Shown here one piece after another: positions 19,834 to 32,200 of a stretch of 36,256 nucleotides of DNA. The stretch is taken from assembly GCA_003427395.1 (NCBI GenBank), contig BFEA01000224.1, forward strand, positions 240,623-276,878. Reading direction: 5' to 3'. The translations under genes and the position numbers were made by a program. Position 1 is the first letter of the stretch, and each line of letters starts with the position of its first letter. This stretch comes from Chara braunii. Lineage: Eukaryota; Streptophyta; Charophyceae; Charales; Characeae. The notes below the pieces were generated by a model. It did no database searches. It worked only from the letters and a program-made list of their open reading frames with translations, and was not told the DNA's origin.

Positions 19834-22484
19834 ATGCCAAGAGGAGGAAGGGGGACACGACCGCCTCGGAGGCCGTTGGGAGCATCAGGAGGATATGAGC
19901 GGCATGGGCCTCACCATCGAGAGAGTACTCCGGTGTACAATGATGGGGACATCGAGCTATTCCTGGATAGCTTTTGGGATCATGCAAGGCGTATGGGCTG
20001 GACCGTGGCCTAGACGATTGAAAGACTGAGGGGAGCAGGCAGGTTCGAAGAGGCCGTCGCGCGAATCCGTAGAGAGGCGACGACGAGATCAGAGGTGGAC
20101 TGCACGATGCAGGAGCTGCAACCCTCGCCTGTGGGACCCGATGGCAGGTCGATCCGCCTGGAGATTTGAAATGCGTCGGACTTCATCCCCGCGTTTGAGT
20201 GGTTCATGCAGGGGCAGGGTATACCGAGAGATGATTGGATGCAGACGGTACCACTCTGGACCAGAAAGGCAGAAAGACCACTGGCTAGCCAAGTCAGAAG
20301 CGTGGCCCGGGACTGGGAGAGCTGCAGGGCACATCTGAGAGAGGCCTTTCGACGGCCAGCCCCCTCAGCCCAGAGTTGAGAGGCGTCAGAGGAGTGAAAG
20401 GCAGAGGGACCCTGAGCCAAGGGAGGCGAGACCGTCTCGAGGAGGACGAAAGGCCCTAGCTAGGAGGGAGGAGGAGCCAGAGCCAGAGGCTGAGGAGCGA
20501 GGCGCGTACCCTGAGTGTGGGTTGGGACCAGTGGAGTTTCATCGGTTTGCCGAGGGTGGATTGAGGAGGTCGCCAGTACGCACACAGGGGGAGCCGCCAG
20601 CATCTGAGGAGCATTTGAGGAAGTTGGAGGCGCATTTGGATATCTCTCAGTGGAGAGCGTCGCCTTGGGGTGAGGAGCATGGAGAGCCGGCAAAGGAGGC
20701 GCCGCGTGAGGAGGTGCCACGTGAGGAGGTGCCACGAGAGGGGATGCCACGAGAGGAGGTCCGGGATACTCAGCGAGAGAGAGGACTAGGCGATGAGGGG
20801 AGACGTGCAGGGAAGGAAGTGATAGAGGTTGGAGAGGACACGCCCCCTCAGACGCCAGCGGTGGGTTTGAGACTCGGGGATGCACTAGGGAGCACTTGCC
20901 AGGCAGGGGAAAGGTTGCAGAGAGAGGAGGCCCCATTGCCTTCATCAGGAAAGGCTCCTTTGCCAGAGAGGAGGGCAAAAAGCAGGATGGAGAGGGCAAC
21001 TGTAAGGAGAGAAGCTTTGACCCTGATTGACAGGCACCTAGCAGCTCATGCCCTGGAGCACCCAGACCTGGAGGAGCCAGCACCTGCAGAGCCGCGCCAG
21101 GAGCCATGCCAGCCCTTTGAAGGAGATGGAGGCAGAGATCCCGAAGAGGGTTGACCTCCACATGAGGGAAAGGGCGCCACCTGGAGAGACAGCAGAGGAA
21201 AAGAGGGCGAGAAGAACCAGGAGGATAGACGAGATATGGCAAGAGAGGCAGAGGTTGGAGGCGGTGGGAGAGCTTCCGGAGCAGCAGGAGGAGAGGCAGA
21301 GGTCGGAGGCAGCAGGAGCACTCCCATGTAAGCCACCCAGCGCGCCAGCTAAGGCCCCGGAGATCCCTGAGATGTGGAGGGACTTCTGGGAGCAGAGAGG
21401 AGAGGAGCTTCCTTCGCCAGTCAGAGCTGGGTTTGGGGTGGCAAGGAAGGCGGAAGAAAGGTTGGATCGAAAAATCAAGTTCCTGGCCAAGGCAACTTTT
21501 GACCGGCACTTGCTATTGGAGAGCGATCTGGCAGGAAAGAAGATAAAGGAAGCCGGCCATGGAGTACGCCTGGAGGCTATGGAGGTGGAAATCCAGGAAC
21601 TCAGGGCATTGGTGGCCAGCCAGGCAGCTATCATTGAGAGCCTGAGGCAGCGATCTCAGGGAGGGGCGGACAAGCCAGAGAGCAGCCGGCAGGGAGAGCA
21701 GAGGCAGCCAGGACATGGTTTGCCCGGACAGCCATCTGTAGCAGAGACTCGCCAGGAGCCACCTATGGGGAGAGTTATCCTGGAGCCAGAGGAGGCGAGA
21801 GCCCAGAGGGAGGCAGAGAGAGAGGCCTTCGAGTTCAGAGCCCCTACTGAGCTCGCGACGCTACCTATAGCAGCGGGGGGCCCAGTCATACCTTTGGCAA
21901 TTAAGGAGGGGCGACCACCATCCAGCAGTGAGCCAGCTCAGGGCTCGGCAAAGGGATCTATGGACGTGCTCATTGAGGCAGTGCACTCGATGCAGGAGGA
22001 GGCGAGTTTGTTTTCGCCTGAGCAGAGGATAAAGGAGCCTCTCGAGAGAGAGATGGGGATTGAGGCTGAGGGTGTCATCGAGGGCGGGCTCCAGAGGTTG
22101 GGCACGCCCGAGTATGGGTCAGGGGGGATTGAGGACCGACCTGGACCGAGTACCCAGGAAGTGGAGACACGAGAGGAGCCCTTGGATATGCCTCAGAGCC
22201 ATGAGTTGAGGAGGGAGGTCAGCGAAGCACCATCATCGCCAGGGTCTCAGAGGGGAAAGAAGAGGCCCAGAAAGTGGTTCGATACGTCCTGCTTCTTCTG
22301 TACAAAGGAGGGGCATCGAGCCTTGCAATGTCCTAAGTTCTTAAAGGACAAGGCTGAAGGGAAGGTTAAAGAGGAAGGAGGCAGGATGTATGATAGAGAG
22401 GGCAGAAGAGTAGAGAGATCTGCAGATGGGGGTAGGGCTCAACTATATAGGCAAAACCAGGAGGAGATGAGCGACCAGGACTGA
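19834..22484 (+). pseudogene. Third ORF: Gag-like protein with coiled coil and CCHC knuckle, downstream of integrase
   Basis: It starts at ATG 19834 (MPRGGRGTRPPRRP), 166 bp after integrase. The N-terminal third reads like a small capsid domain (FLDSFWDHARRMGW; FIPAFEWFMQGQGIPRDDW; ARDWESCRAHLREAF). It is broken by TAG 20011 and TGA 20167. The frame shifts near 20365, giving a Glu/Arg/Pro-rich section with tandem PREEV repeats (20700-20765). It shifts again near 21115, after which 450 codons are open to 22484. That part has a likely coiled coil (about 21571-21654) and a zinc knuckle C-X2-C-X4-H-X4-C (22290-22331). No transmembrane segment was seen, so an envelope role is unlikely. I infer an RNA-binding or second Gag-like structural protein. 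Its true function is unknown. Confidence 0.75.
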
Positions 22485-24495
22485 GTTTTCCTATATGGTT
22501 GACATGTTGTGTATAGGATAAGAGATAGGATTGGATGACATTTTGTAGACTAGGTGTTGTTTGCTTTTGTCAGGCAGTTTGGGTTGGGTTTTTGTTGAAA
22601 TCTTTCATCTTGAGGACCGGGATATGGTAGATGAGGCCTGTACATACTTAGGTGGCCTACGCCCTGATCTCCGAGAGACAGACCCAACTTATACTTTGAG
22701 GACGACATCAGTGTGAGTGTGGTTTTGAGTGAGTTTAGTGGGTTACGATTTAGGGACAGTTGTGTATGGGGCGTTCTGCCCCTGAGTGTATGTTGGAGGC
22801 ATTTCATGTGGGATATTTAATCCCTGAGTGTACATTATATCGAGACCTTTTTGGGGACTACTTGTTGTATATGACGATCACTCTCACACTCACTTGTGTG
22901 ATCCTAGTTTGATGGATGATGGCTTGGTGTGAAATATGCGCGAGAAAATGCTTGATGTATCTTGTACTTTGTGAATCTGGATGAATGTGAACTATCTACT
23001 CGCCGGTATAGTCGTGCGACTTGCCCTTGGGCGGATGAGAGGGCCGAGTATAAGTCAAGGAAGCGTAATCTGTTTTGTGAAAGGATGTGAGGATCTTGAA
23101 TATTCGTATGGTGAGTATTCAATTATTGAGCTGTGCAGAAGACCCACAAGTTGGTCTTTTTTATGGAGTATATGATGAGTGGGACACCTGTGAATGGAAA
23201 GGTTGTCCATTATCTATTTGGAAGACACACCTTCAAGAGAGGGAAGATGCGTTAAAGAAAAGATCGCGAGAGAAGTCATCCCAGTGAGAGAGGGATGACT
23301 GAGAGACCTAATAAAGTGAGACCTCCTCTATAATAAGGTGGTTAATAAGATTGATTAATGGAAGATTGATTTTGAAAAGACTGACGAGAAGGACCAAATT
23401 TTTGTTGGACTATTGGTGAATTTCTTGGATGTCGCAAATGGTGTGTTTTAAGAGATGTCATCAAGATGTGTGACTTTCTTGCTCTGATCAAGCTGGGAGG
23501 CCACTGCCTTGTGAATCAGACGGTGATTTTGTTTTGTGATTGTGGAGAGGTTGTCGTGCTTCCTCTATGTTGTCCCACAAAGGAACTGGTAAATACCTTT
23601 TTATGTGCGACAGGTCTATGCCTAGTCCCGCAGTGGACTTGTATTGTTGCGACACACCGGCTGGCCGCTTGTGCTAATCTTGGACATTTGTAAGAGACCC
23701 AGCTAGGGGTATAACTAGCATCACTAAGGCGCAACCCTTAGTGTTGGCCGCTGTTTGGCACAACCTGAGCAGAGGGTCTGCGTCTCGCCAAGGGAGTAAA
23801 AGACTTAAAGGGGCGTGAACGCCTAGGAGGGCTTTAGTCCTGCGGAGAGGCGTGGGATAAGAGTCAAGTGATATGAGTCTTTTTGAGGAAGTCCTGATTG
23901 GGTGCTTATCAGGAACAGCCTATCGTGGCGCAACCCGCGAAGGCACTACCGCTAAAATAACAATGCGGTGGGCCGTAGATCTGGAATGATCGCCCAGACT
24001 ATGGTGGGCCAAGATGGAGACCTGGTCTTCCTGTACTAGACTGCAGGAGAGCTTATGTGAGAATCTATGTGGTACGACTACGTGTGTTAATGTAAAGATT
24101 TTTTAGATGAAGGCGAGATAATACCTTCGAAGGTCTCGGTTAGGGCCCGCGCCCCTAGTCACGACTTGGTTTCAAGGGAAAGGGCTAGGGGCACACAACG
24201 AGAAGCCGGCGGTTGTCTAGGGCACATGGAAGGGGACGGTAAGAGATCCAATATAGCTTATGCTGTAGTACAGTGAGGAGTATCCCGATTTCCGAGTGTC
24301 AGGGCGACGGAGACCCAGGTTAGAATCCTGACAGCATAAAGTTGAGTTTGGCATGAATTATTGGAGGCATCAACCCTGGGTCTGTCGGTTAATCGGATTG
24401 GTACCTTGCTCGTCAGCATTTTGGGATTGTGGTTGAATTGATAGCTTTTGATCCTGCGAAGCGACGGGGACGTCACTTAATATGGTCCGGTAAGT
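22485..24495 (+). other. 3' non-coding part of the retrotransposon interior
   Basis: About 2 kb lie between the third ORF and the right LTR. No protein is recognised. CCCTGAGTGTATGTT (about 22780) and CCCTGAGTGTACATT (about 22830) are a short repeat pair. A palindrome ACCTTCGAAGGT is at 24123-24134, and GCCCCTAG/CTAGGGGC arms (24151-24158 and 24185-24192) can form a hairpin. No clear polypurine tract touches the right LTR. The nearest candidate, GCGAAGCGACGGGGACG (about 24462-24478), is interrupted and set back. Confidence 0.6.
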
Positions 24496-25801
24496 TGTCG
24501 GTGCGAATACCCTTACAAGGGTATCCGCCCTGGTCTTTGCAAACGACAGAAAAGCCGTTTGGATTAAAGTTTAAATAGGCCACGCTCGGCATGGCCGCAT
24601 CTGTGATTTATGTTGACTAGGTGGTTGACTAGAGTAAGGAGTGCGTGGGCGCGCAAGTTTGAGGCGCGCGTGATTTTCCTTTCTTTTGGTTAAACTGGCA
24701 GACGTGGCGTGGATTTTTTTTGTCAGCATATGTCATTTTTGTTTTGATTGAACTGTTTAGCCTATGAGTACCTTGTTCATTTGGTTCTCTGTGGTACAAT
24801 GGACGGGTCATTGAGCCAGTGTGGCCTTACGCGGCATCCAGATGATGGGACCTGATGGATTCGGCCGGGTAAGGGTAGCCGCGGCACAGCCGGGAGGTTG
24901 GCGCAACTTTTTATGGTCATGTGAGTGAGTGCGGGTCAGGGAATGGCGTGGGGTGGCTCCTTTGACCGCAAAAGGGTCGGGGGCTACCTCTTTATTAGGT
25001 GACTCATGCGTGCTGGTACCAGGCTTGGGCTTAGCCCTATAGGTTACAACACCGGACTGGTATGCAGCAGACACAGGGATCAAGGCCAACGACATGCGAT
25101 AAGGGAGCGGAGGAGCGCTGCGAAAAGGGCTTGAGGGGTTGATGGGCCGGTAGGACTATCCCCCTCGCCTTTTTGCTACCACGGGGGCCGCAACTTTTCG
25201 CTTGATTACCCCGTGCATTGCGGTTCTTATATGTCCATATATGTATAAGTAAATATATTATTTATTTCAAAGTTTTAATACTAGTATTATTTGTCCCACC
25301 CTGTAGGTGGGCGTGAAAATTGCGCAAAGGGGGGGGGGGTATGTTGTAGTCACGGGATTTCTTGCAGTGCAATTGCCGGCAGTGATTCTTGGCTGCGTGG
25401 GGGTTACCCTGACTGCGCCCGTTTGACTTAGGACACGGCGCGGTGGACCTGAAGCGGGATCCAAGGGCCTACCTCAGTGGCGCACCCACGCACTGTGGAA
25501 ATACAAACCTGCGTTTGAACTCGAATGGCGGGACCGGGGCATGGAGCGACGGTCAAGGGGGGGGTGCCCACTTGGGTAGTGCCGAGGGCAGAGGTTACCG
25601 TCGCCCCGTCAGGGTGCCGCAGGGCCGTGCGATCAAGCGCAGAGGTGTGGAGTGGCCAGTTCGGCCGTTGCATAGCTCTCGTAAGTCCGGGAGTGAACCC
25701 GGGCGAGAGAAAAGGGGTGGATGCAGATGCGAAAAGGTTAAGAATAGGTAGGGGGCGGAGCGGCATTTGGAAGTGCCGCGAGGCGCCAACTGCTAGGAAG
25801 A

Positions 25802-25819
25802 GTCCTTCGGGACATCCGT

Positions 25820-25851
<32 letters not shown>

Positions 25852-25911
25852 GGCCCCCGCACAAGGATGAGGAGTATAAAGCGGGGGGGGGCGGCCTCCC
25901 CGTTTTTTTTT
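25802..25911 (+). ncRNA. U6 snRNA-like chimeric gene in right LTR
   Basis: Same arrangement as in the left LTR: 69 bases of U6 (25802-25870), the unrelated GC-rich hairpin, then T9 (25903-25911). The U6 part and the terminator are unchanged between copies, while the ~70 bp upstream of them differ at several sites. Confidence 0.85.
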
Positions 25912-28633
25912 GTTTGGATTAGTACTGTCGGAGTTCATTCGATGGTATCTTGAGGGCGCGGCCGCATTACTCGCCGGGGTGCGCTGGAGTACGGGTTGGC
26001 GACAACGAGGAGCAGTGAAGGCAAGCAACGACACAGCGGAGGGTAGACATTTGGAGCGGCGGGTATGAGACAGACGCTAGCGAGGGGAAGGGACGGAACG
26101 GGACAGGATCCCGCCGCAGATGCATGCTAAGCGGAGCAACGAAGCGGGTAGTAAGCGGTAGCGAGCGGACCAGCGGGGTGCGGGAAGGCAAAGGGGGAAA
26201 GACAAATGCATCGGGACGGAGTTCGGGGCCGGGTGCATGCGGGGTAGAGGTGAAGGAGGCTCGGCTGTGGCAGAACGGGCGCTGGGTCGAACAAAGGCAG
26301 GGAACGACTGTGCAGCGGCGAGCGAAAAGGCGGGGCGCAGCGCTGAAGAGTGACGGGCAGCAGCAAAGGGGAAAAGAGAGGGAATGAATCCGGGCGCGTT
26401 TCGAGGCCGGATTCATTCGAAGAAGGAAGAAGAGGAAGTTAGTGTAGTTTGCTCATCTCTACGCGGAATCAGGCGAGATAAGATTCGTGTTCGGGGTTTT
26501 GACGGCGGGCGATTCTACTTTCGAGGTCAGTTCTAGTCAAAGGTCAGTAGGATTAGAGGTAGAAGTAGAGGTTAGTGCGCGGAGTTATGGCGATGGCGGA
26601 GGCGTAGGGAGTAGAAAGTGAGAGTTCGCTCGATTCCTGATGAGATCGGTCGAACTAAAGTGCTGAGCGGGGATTTTTTTTTATGAAGTGAAGCCGATGG
26701 CGAGATCGGATCCAAGTGTTAGCTCATAGATTTGCGGGGGTAGCATTTCGGGGTTGCGCTCGAATCGCGTTGGCTGTTTGCAACTGAACCTGGCCGTAGT
26801 CGTGGCCAGGTACGTATATCGCGGGAAGGTAAGTGCCTCACTCGATTGTTTTTCGGAATCAAGCCTGGGGAATAGCTGATCCGTAGTTCAGGGGTGGGCA
26901 CTCACCTGTTGACCAGTGCATGGCTCCGTTGTAGGCTGCGGTTCGGGTATGCAGCAAGTTAGAGGGGGAAACCTGGAGAAACGGGATCCTAGGATGGCAA
27001 TGTGTCTTTCCACGTCTGAGTGGAAGATTCAGTCGACTGTGCGCATTTCGATCCGCCTACAAACAATAGCCCAAAAACACAACGTGTCCGCCGACACTAA
27101 GGCAGAAGAGTGGTCGGGTGTTGTTGTTTGGATTATTGACAGTGGGTGCAGTGGTTACGGTCCGAGCGCGCAGAGAGAGAGAGAGGGAGAGAGGCTACGT
27201 ACCGGAGCAGAGAAGGTGACGGGTGCCTGCCGGGGTTACTCTTTGACTCAGTACGTGGTGGGGCTCTATAGTCTACGGACTTCAGTTGCGATCTGAGCTG
27301 GTAGGATGCTGCCCTGCCCCGTGTGTGGCACTGCGCATTCAAAGTCCGCGACTGTGTAGACTGTGCATCTGCAACAAGTTTAGTCTGGGTACTACTAAAA
27401 AAGTCGAACTGTGCTACTGTCCGTGCCTGCGGGCTTGTTACTAATCCTAGGTTTTGCTGCCAAACAAGGGTCAGGGATGCATGTGCTGAGCTACCGTGGT
27501 TAGTAGTCCTGCCCATTCGGGCAGTAAGCTTCATTTGAGTCAGTGCAGTGAGGGTTGGGGGTACCACTATGTGGTCAGGCAGTGCTGCGATTTATGGGGA
27601 TCAACTAGGGAAAGGCTGACAACTGTTGCCACCAACTGTTGACAGCGGCATACTGAGGCCAGCTACTACGGATAGTAGTTGTTGTTTGTTGGTTGGACCC
27701 AGATGCCAATGTTCTCAGACTATGGGCTGTATTTTCGGTGTGGGAAAGAGACTGGTGAAGGGCGAGGCTGCTGTGTGCTGCGGCTGTTGCCGCGGACGGC
27801 ACAATGGCTGCTGACTGTTACGGCGGACTGCACACAGACTGTTGTTATAGACTGTGCGCCGCTGCTGCCCTTGACTGCCCACAGGCAGTGACCAACTGGT
27901 GGAGGCCGCTGCTATTGATCGCTGCCTACTACTACATATCGCAGCAGTTATCACTTGACTGTCGCAGTCTACGGTGCCATGACGGATGAACTTGGAGGAG
28001 TGATTGAGCCTTAGAGGGAGAGGTTATCGCTGCGGATAGGAGAAGTCGCCAGACGGGCTGCTTCAGCGGTTGATTCAGAGTTTGACCAAGTTGATACATT
28101 GGCCGCCATTGCGGGGCCCTCCGGCGCATCCAGGTAACAAGGCCCTCTCCAGTGAGCTTGAGAGCACCCCCCTTGTATTTGAGAGTCTCAAAACCATCTC
28201 TTTCTACCCTTCTTACTCTAAGTTTGGTCTTGTTCTAAGGGGAAGGTGGCAGGCGGGATTGCAACCCGTAGGACCGCATCAAGACTATGTGGGGAGTCCA
28301 CCCACCGATTGCGGGAGCTCTGCTGGAGCCTAGGCGAGGCTCTGGAGGCAGGGAATCGACAGGTAACCTTTGCGTTTCCCTCTATACACCCTGATTATAA
28401 CCCCTATCTGTATCTCCCATTGCATCGCTGACTGGATATATGACATGCAACCTTGGTTTATTTTCGGTTTGACTTTCAGGACACTTAACAAGACTAAGTA
28501 AAGGAATGTCTGTTTAAAATTCAGTTTCAACTTTGTTGACTGCATGAAAGCAAATTGTTAGAAGGAACTGCATCTGGGGAAAGGCAGGATGGGGTTTTAT
28601 TTTGTATGATGGTTGATAGGCCGTTAAGGCTGG

Positions 28634-29562
28634 GGAGTCCCCATAAGTTTGGGGAACCCCGGTGCTTTGTTTTATTTTGGTTTTGCATGGAGAAGTCAGA
28701 CCCTTCTATAAGTTTAGGGGGTCTGGTTACTCTGAAGGCTGGGATGTCCCCATAAGTTTGGGGAGACCCAATGATATGGTTTGCATGGAGGGTCAGACTG
28801 TTCTGTAAGTTCAGGTGGCTTGATTGCTCTGACCTGTGAGGGGTTTGACTGTGCTTGATTTTCAAGGACTCAGGGCGCTCAATAAGTTTTTGTGTCTTGG
28901 GTTGCTTTGTTTTCATTGAGATTTTACTCGTTTCTTTGGTTTTTGAACGAGGAGACCAAGCTGTTCTGTAAGTTCAGGTGGCTCAGTCTCTTCCTGCTCT
29001 TTATTCTGAAGAATTAATCTTGGCAAAGAGGCAGCCCTTCTGTAAGTTCAGGGGGTTTGACTCGATGCCACACACATGTTCGTTTAGCTAGAAACGAATT
29101 TGGCGGAGAGTTGGACCATTCTGTAAGTGCAGGGGGTCTGGCTCAAAGCCTCGCACATGCTAGAACCCAAAGGTTATAACTTGGCTATACTTTATTATTA
29201 CTCTATTTGAGAACGAGTTAATGAGACTGTTCTATAAGTTTAGGTGGTTTGATTATAGCCGTATCACAACCTGAAGAGACTACAACTAAGAATAAAATTG
29301 ATGGTAAACTGGGGCAGGCTGAACCAAAAGTTAGTTCAGTCATATGCAGCCTTAGAAGACAAAGGTAAAGATAAGTATATATAACTTGGATACTTTAAAC
29401 AGTCCAGGGCGACTAGAGTGGTCTAGTCATGTGCCCAAAGAAGAGAAAAGGAGTTTGCCCTCCGTTTGTGTATATTTGGCCAAGTCAGAACGCTCTATAA
29501 GTTTAGGTATTCGGACTCTAGGTCTGGCTAAGTTGGGCTGTTCTGTAAGTTCAGGCGGCCTG
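28634..29562 (+). repeat. TAAGTT-loop hairpin family (right LTR)
   Basis: This is the counterpart of 9312-10240. CAGACCC/GGGTCTG, GTCCCC/GGGGAGAC and most other arms are kept. The first copy pairs better here (TCCCC ATAAGTTT GGGGA) than in the left LTR. Confidence 0.8.
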
Positions 29563-29572
29563 ACCTATGCCT

Positions 29573-29580
29573 TATATAAG
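29573..29580 (+). promoter_or_regulatory. TATA-box candidate in right LTR
   Basis: TATATAAG, conserved with 10251-10258. No start-site evidence. Confidence 0.22.
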
Positions 29581-29870
29581 CTGGGGATAATGGGTTAAAT
29601 CATTGAGAGATCATGAACTATTGTTTGTTCAGGTTGACTTTGGGATGGTGAGAGTACTTACCTTTGTGATTTGGCCTGCATGTGACTGAGTGAGGCTATT
29701 ACTTAATCTGAGTTTCAGTTTGATAGGTAGTTGCTTTTAGTCGCTCGCCACTTGCTAGAGCCATAGGAGTTAGTTTCAATTCCTGCATTTTCTGAGCTAA
29801 GTTTTTTTTACTTAGGTCGATTCTCGCATTTTCTGGGATCTTTTTCTTATACTTGGCTTTGTATAAATCT

Positions 29871-30422
29871 TGGCAAGCCACTTTCTCTACGGGAAGCGCT
29901 GCCGAAATTTCTACAAATCCAAAGAGTTAGTAAAATCTTCCCTTATCCAAAACTTGACTTGTCTTTCTGACTTAGTAAAAATATGGGAAGCCTTCTTTTC
30001 TAAAGAGAGTGCTGCCCAAAGTTTTGCTAATTCAGGGAGTTAGTCAAAAGTTTGGCTTGTCAAAAGCTTGACTTGATTGTTTTTTCATTATATATGGCTT
30101 AGTAAAAATCTGGAAAGCCTCCTTTTCTAAAGGGAGTGCTGCCCAAAATTTTGCTTATTCGGGGAGTTGGTCAAGTTTCTGACTTCTCAAAGTTCAACTT
30201 GTCTAGATTGCATATATTGCTTAGTAAAATTCTGGGAAACCTCATTTTCGAAAGGAAGTGTTGTCCAAAATTTTGCTAATTCAGGGAGTTGGACGAAATT
30301 GGACTTTGGAGAGTCAAGGGTTATTTCTGATTTCATGTTTAGACTTATATAAATTCTGAGAGGGCACTTTTTCTACGGGAAGCGCTGACAAAATTTTTCC
30401 TGTTTTCAGAAGAGTGAGATTA
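29871..30422 (+). repeat. Five ~120-bp tandem units (right LTR)
   Basis: Units start near 29872, 29986, 30112, 30234 and 30358, with the same landmarks as the left array. This copy is free of Ns and is the better reference for the array. Confidence 0.85.
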
Positions 30423-31112
30423 TTTTCGACAGGTGGCGCTAGAGAGTATCATAAGGAGGTGTGCTATGGAGGTTTTATCCCCCATATGCTGATGATTTAG
30501 CCTGGGCATTTGACCTATCTTATGTTACAGGTTTCTTGGGTTCTCTGATTCAAGGTCACGACTAGATTCAGCTTGATCCCTTGAGGATCATTATCTGTTA
30601 TCACCGATAACAGATCGGTTGCTGATTCGTCGGCTTACGACTCGATTCCAACACACCCTCCACACTCAACCTAAAAGGCTTTAGCCCTGGTGACTTCTTT
30701 TGTTTCGTTATGGTTTCACCCAGACTTTTATTGAATGACAATTTAATAAAGGTACTGAGTTTTTATTTAAGGTTTGTTGGACAGGAGGTTGGGGTTGCAT
30801 GGCTAAAGCAAGGGTTATGAGTGTTGAAGATGGTTGGGGTTGACCCCGTGTAGTGCGTAGGTTGTCGATTGACTCGTTGATGTGATTTGCAGGTATGTGC
30901 TATGAATCAGATTCTGGATTTGGTTGCCTGCAATCACATATATACGTATGGCTGTGAGGGACCTCAATGAGACTGTGAGAAGTGATCCTCACAAACTTTC
31001 CCCTGTTATATATGCATATATATGAGTATATTTGGGATGAATACCGGCATTGGTTAAAGGACCCCGTACTAAAAGCCTACTCAGGGGTTAAGACTAAGAG
31101 GCCCAGGGAAGG

Positions 31113-32200
31113 CCCTTCCCTTTATTGGTTTTACTTCTTAAGGATTTTTCTTAGTCGGACGTTAGTCTTGGGCCGGGGTTCGAGGTCCTTGTCAAGGACA
31201 TCCCAAGCCCTAGGCTCTGCAGGGAAGGGGTTTTCCCTCGCGCAGAGCCTATTTGCCTTGCCTACCAAGAACTCTCAGACCAAAGGCCGGAGGTCTCGTT
31301 GCGGATGCACGGCTATTCCTTCAGCCGTGCAATGTCGTGAAGGATCAGACCCTCACGACACTTCGAATCTGACACTTGAGTGTCATAAGCAGTGCTCGAT
31401 CCACGAGGGACCGCTTGATTATGGGCACTACATAGTACGCCATCGTTGCGACTGCATGCGTACGCCTGCATTGCGGGTTGGTATGAGATAGGCCCTCGGC
31501 TGCGCAACTTTATATTAAAATTCAGCGCGCGATGTTTTACCGCCCTAGTGTGTAAAAAGTTATGGGATTACAAGGCGACCGACACATATGGGCGAATGTT
31601 TGAGATTGTTATAGGTCGTCAACGCCCCAGGGCTATGATTTTGTTTACTAGGTGGGGAACCTTCGGCCTATTCCTTATCTTTTGCTCTTTGGAGTTTTTA
31701 TAGTTGGACGTTATAGTTCGTGGCACCCGTCAAAGTCAAACCCCTTGATGTTCGACCGCTACGACAGCTTAAAGCTGTCTACTCAACCCCTCTGCACAGG
31801 GTGCAGAAGAGGGTGTGGTCTTCAACCGCACATGGCGGTTGTCCAACGTCGAGAGATTAACCCTCAAGGCGCATGTCAACCAACACTTGAGTGTCGAACG
31901 CAACCCTCGCGGTAAACAGGGATCGTGTGAGTATGGGTACCACATAGTACGCCTTCATTGCGACTGCTCGCGCACGTTTGCATTGCAAGTCGTTATGCGA
32001 TAGCCTTGCGTCCGCACGGATTTATACTAAGTCTCGCACGCGACGCCGATCGGATTTCCGTATCAGGAAGTTATGAGGCGGCTACCGAGAGGCTAGGAGC
32101 GTTGTCGCGTTGTTTATATTGTGTTGTTTCGTATGTGTCTGTGTATCATTTTTTTTTATTTTTTTTTTTTTTTTCGTAAAGTGGTGTGCGCGTGGTGTGT
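31113..32200 (+). repeat. Hairpin-dense duplication (right LTR)
   Basis: Counterpart of 11793-12885. The stems at AGGCTCTGC/GCAGAGCCT, CACGGCT/AGCCGTG and GACAGCTT/AAGCTGTC are intact. The GTGTCGTG stem has a changed base. Confidence 0.72.

Noticed and set aside
20460-21634. Long - strand frames opposite the third ORF
   Set aside because: These Pro/Leu/Ser-rich frames mirror the Glu/Arg-rich + strand frame. Codon content and the zinc knuckle support the + strand.
19834-22484. Envelope glycoprotein
   Set aside because: No signal peptide, hydrophobic fusion-like stretch or transmembrane segment is visible, and the end is a CCHC knuckle.
24462-24495. Polypurine tract for plus-strand priming
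   Set aside because: GCGAAGCGACGGGGACG is interrupted by C and T and ends about 18 bases before the LTR, so I do not call it.
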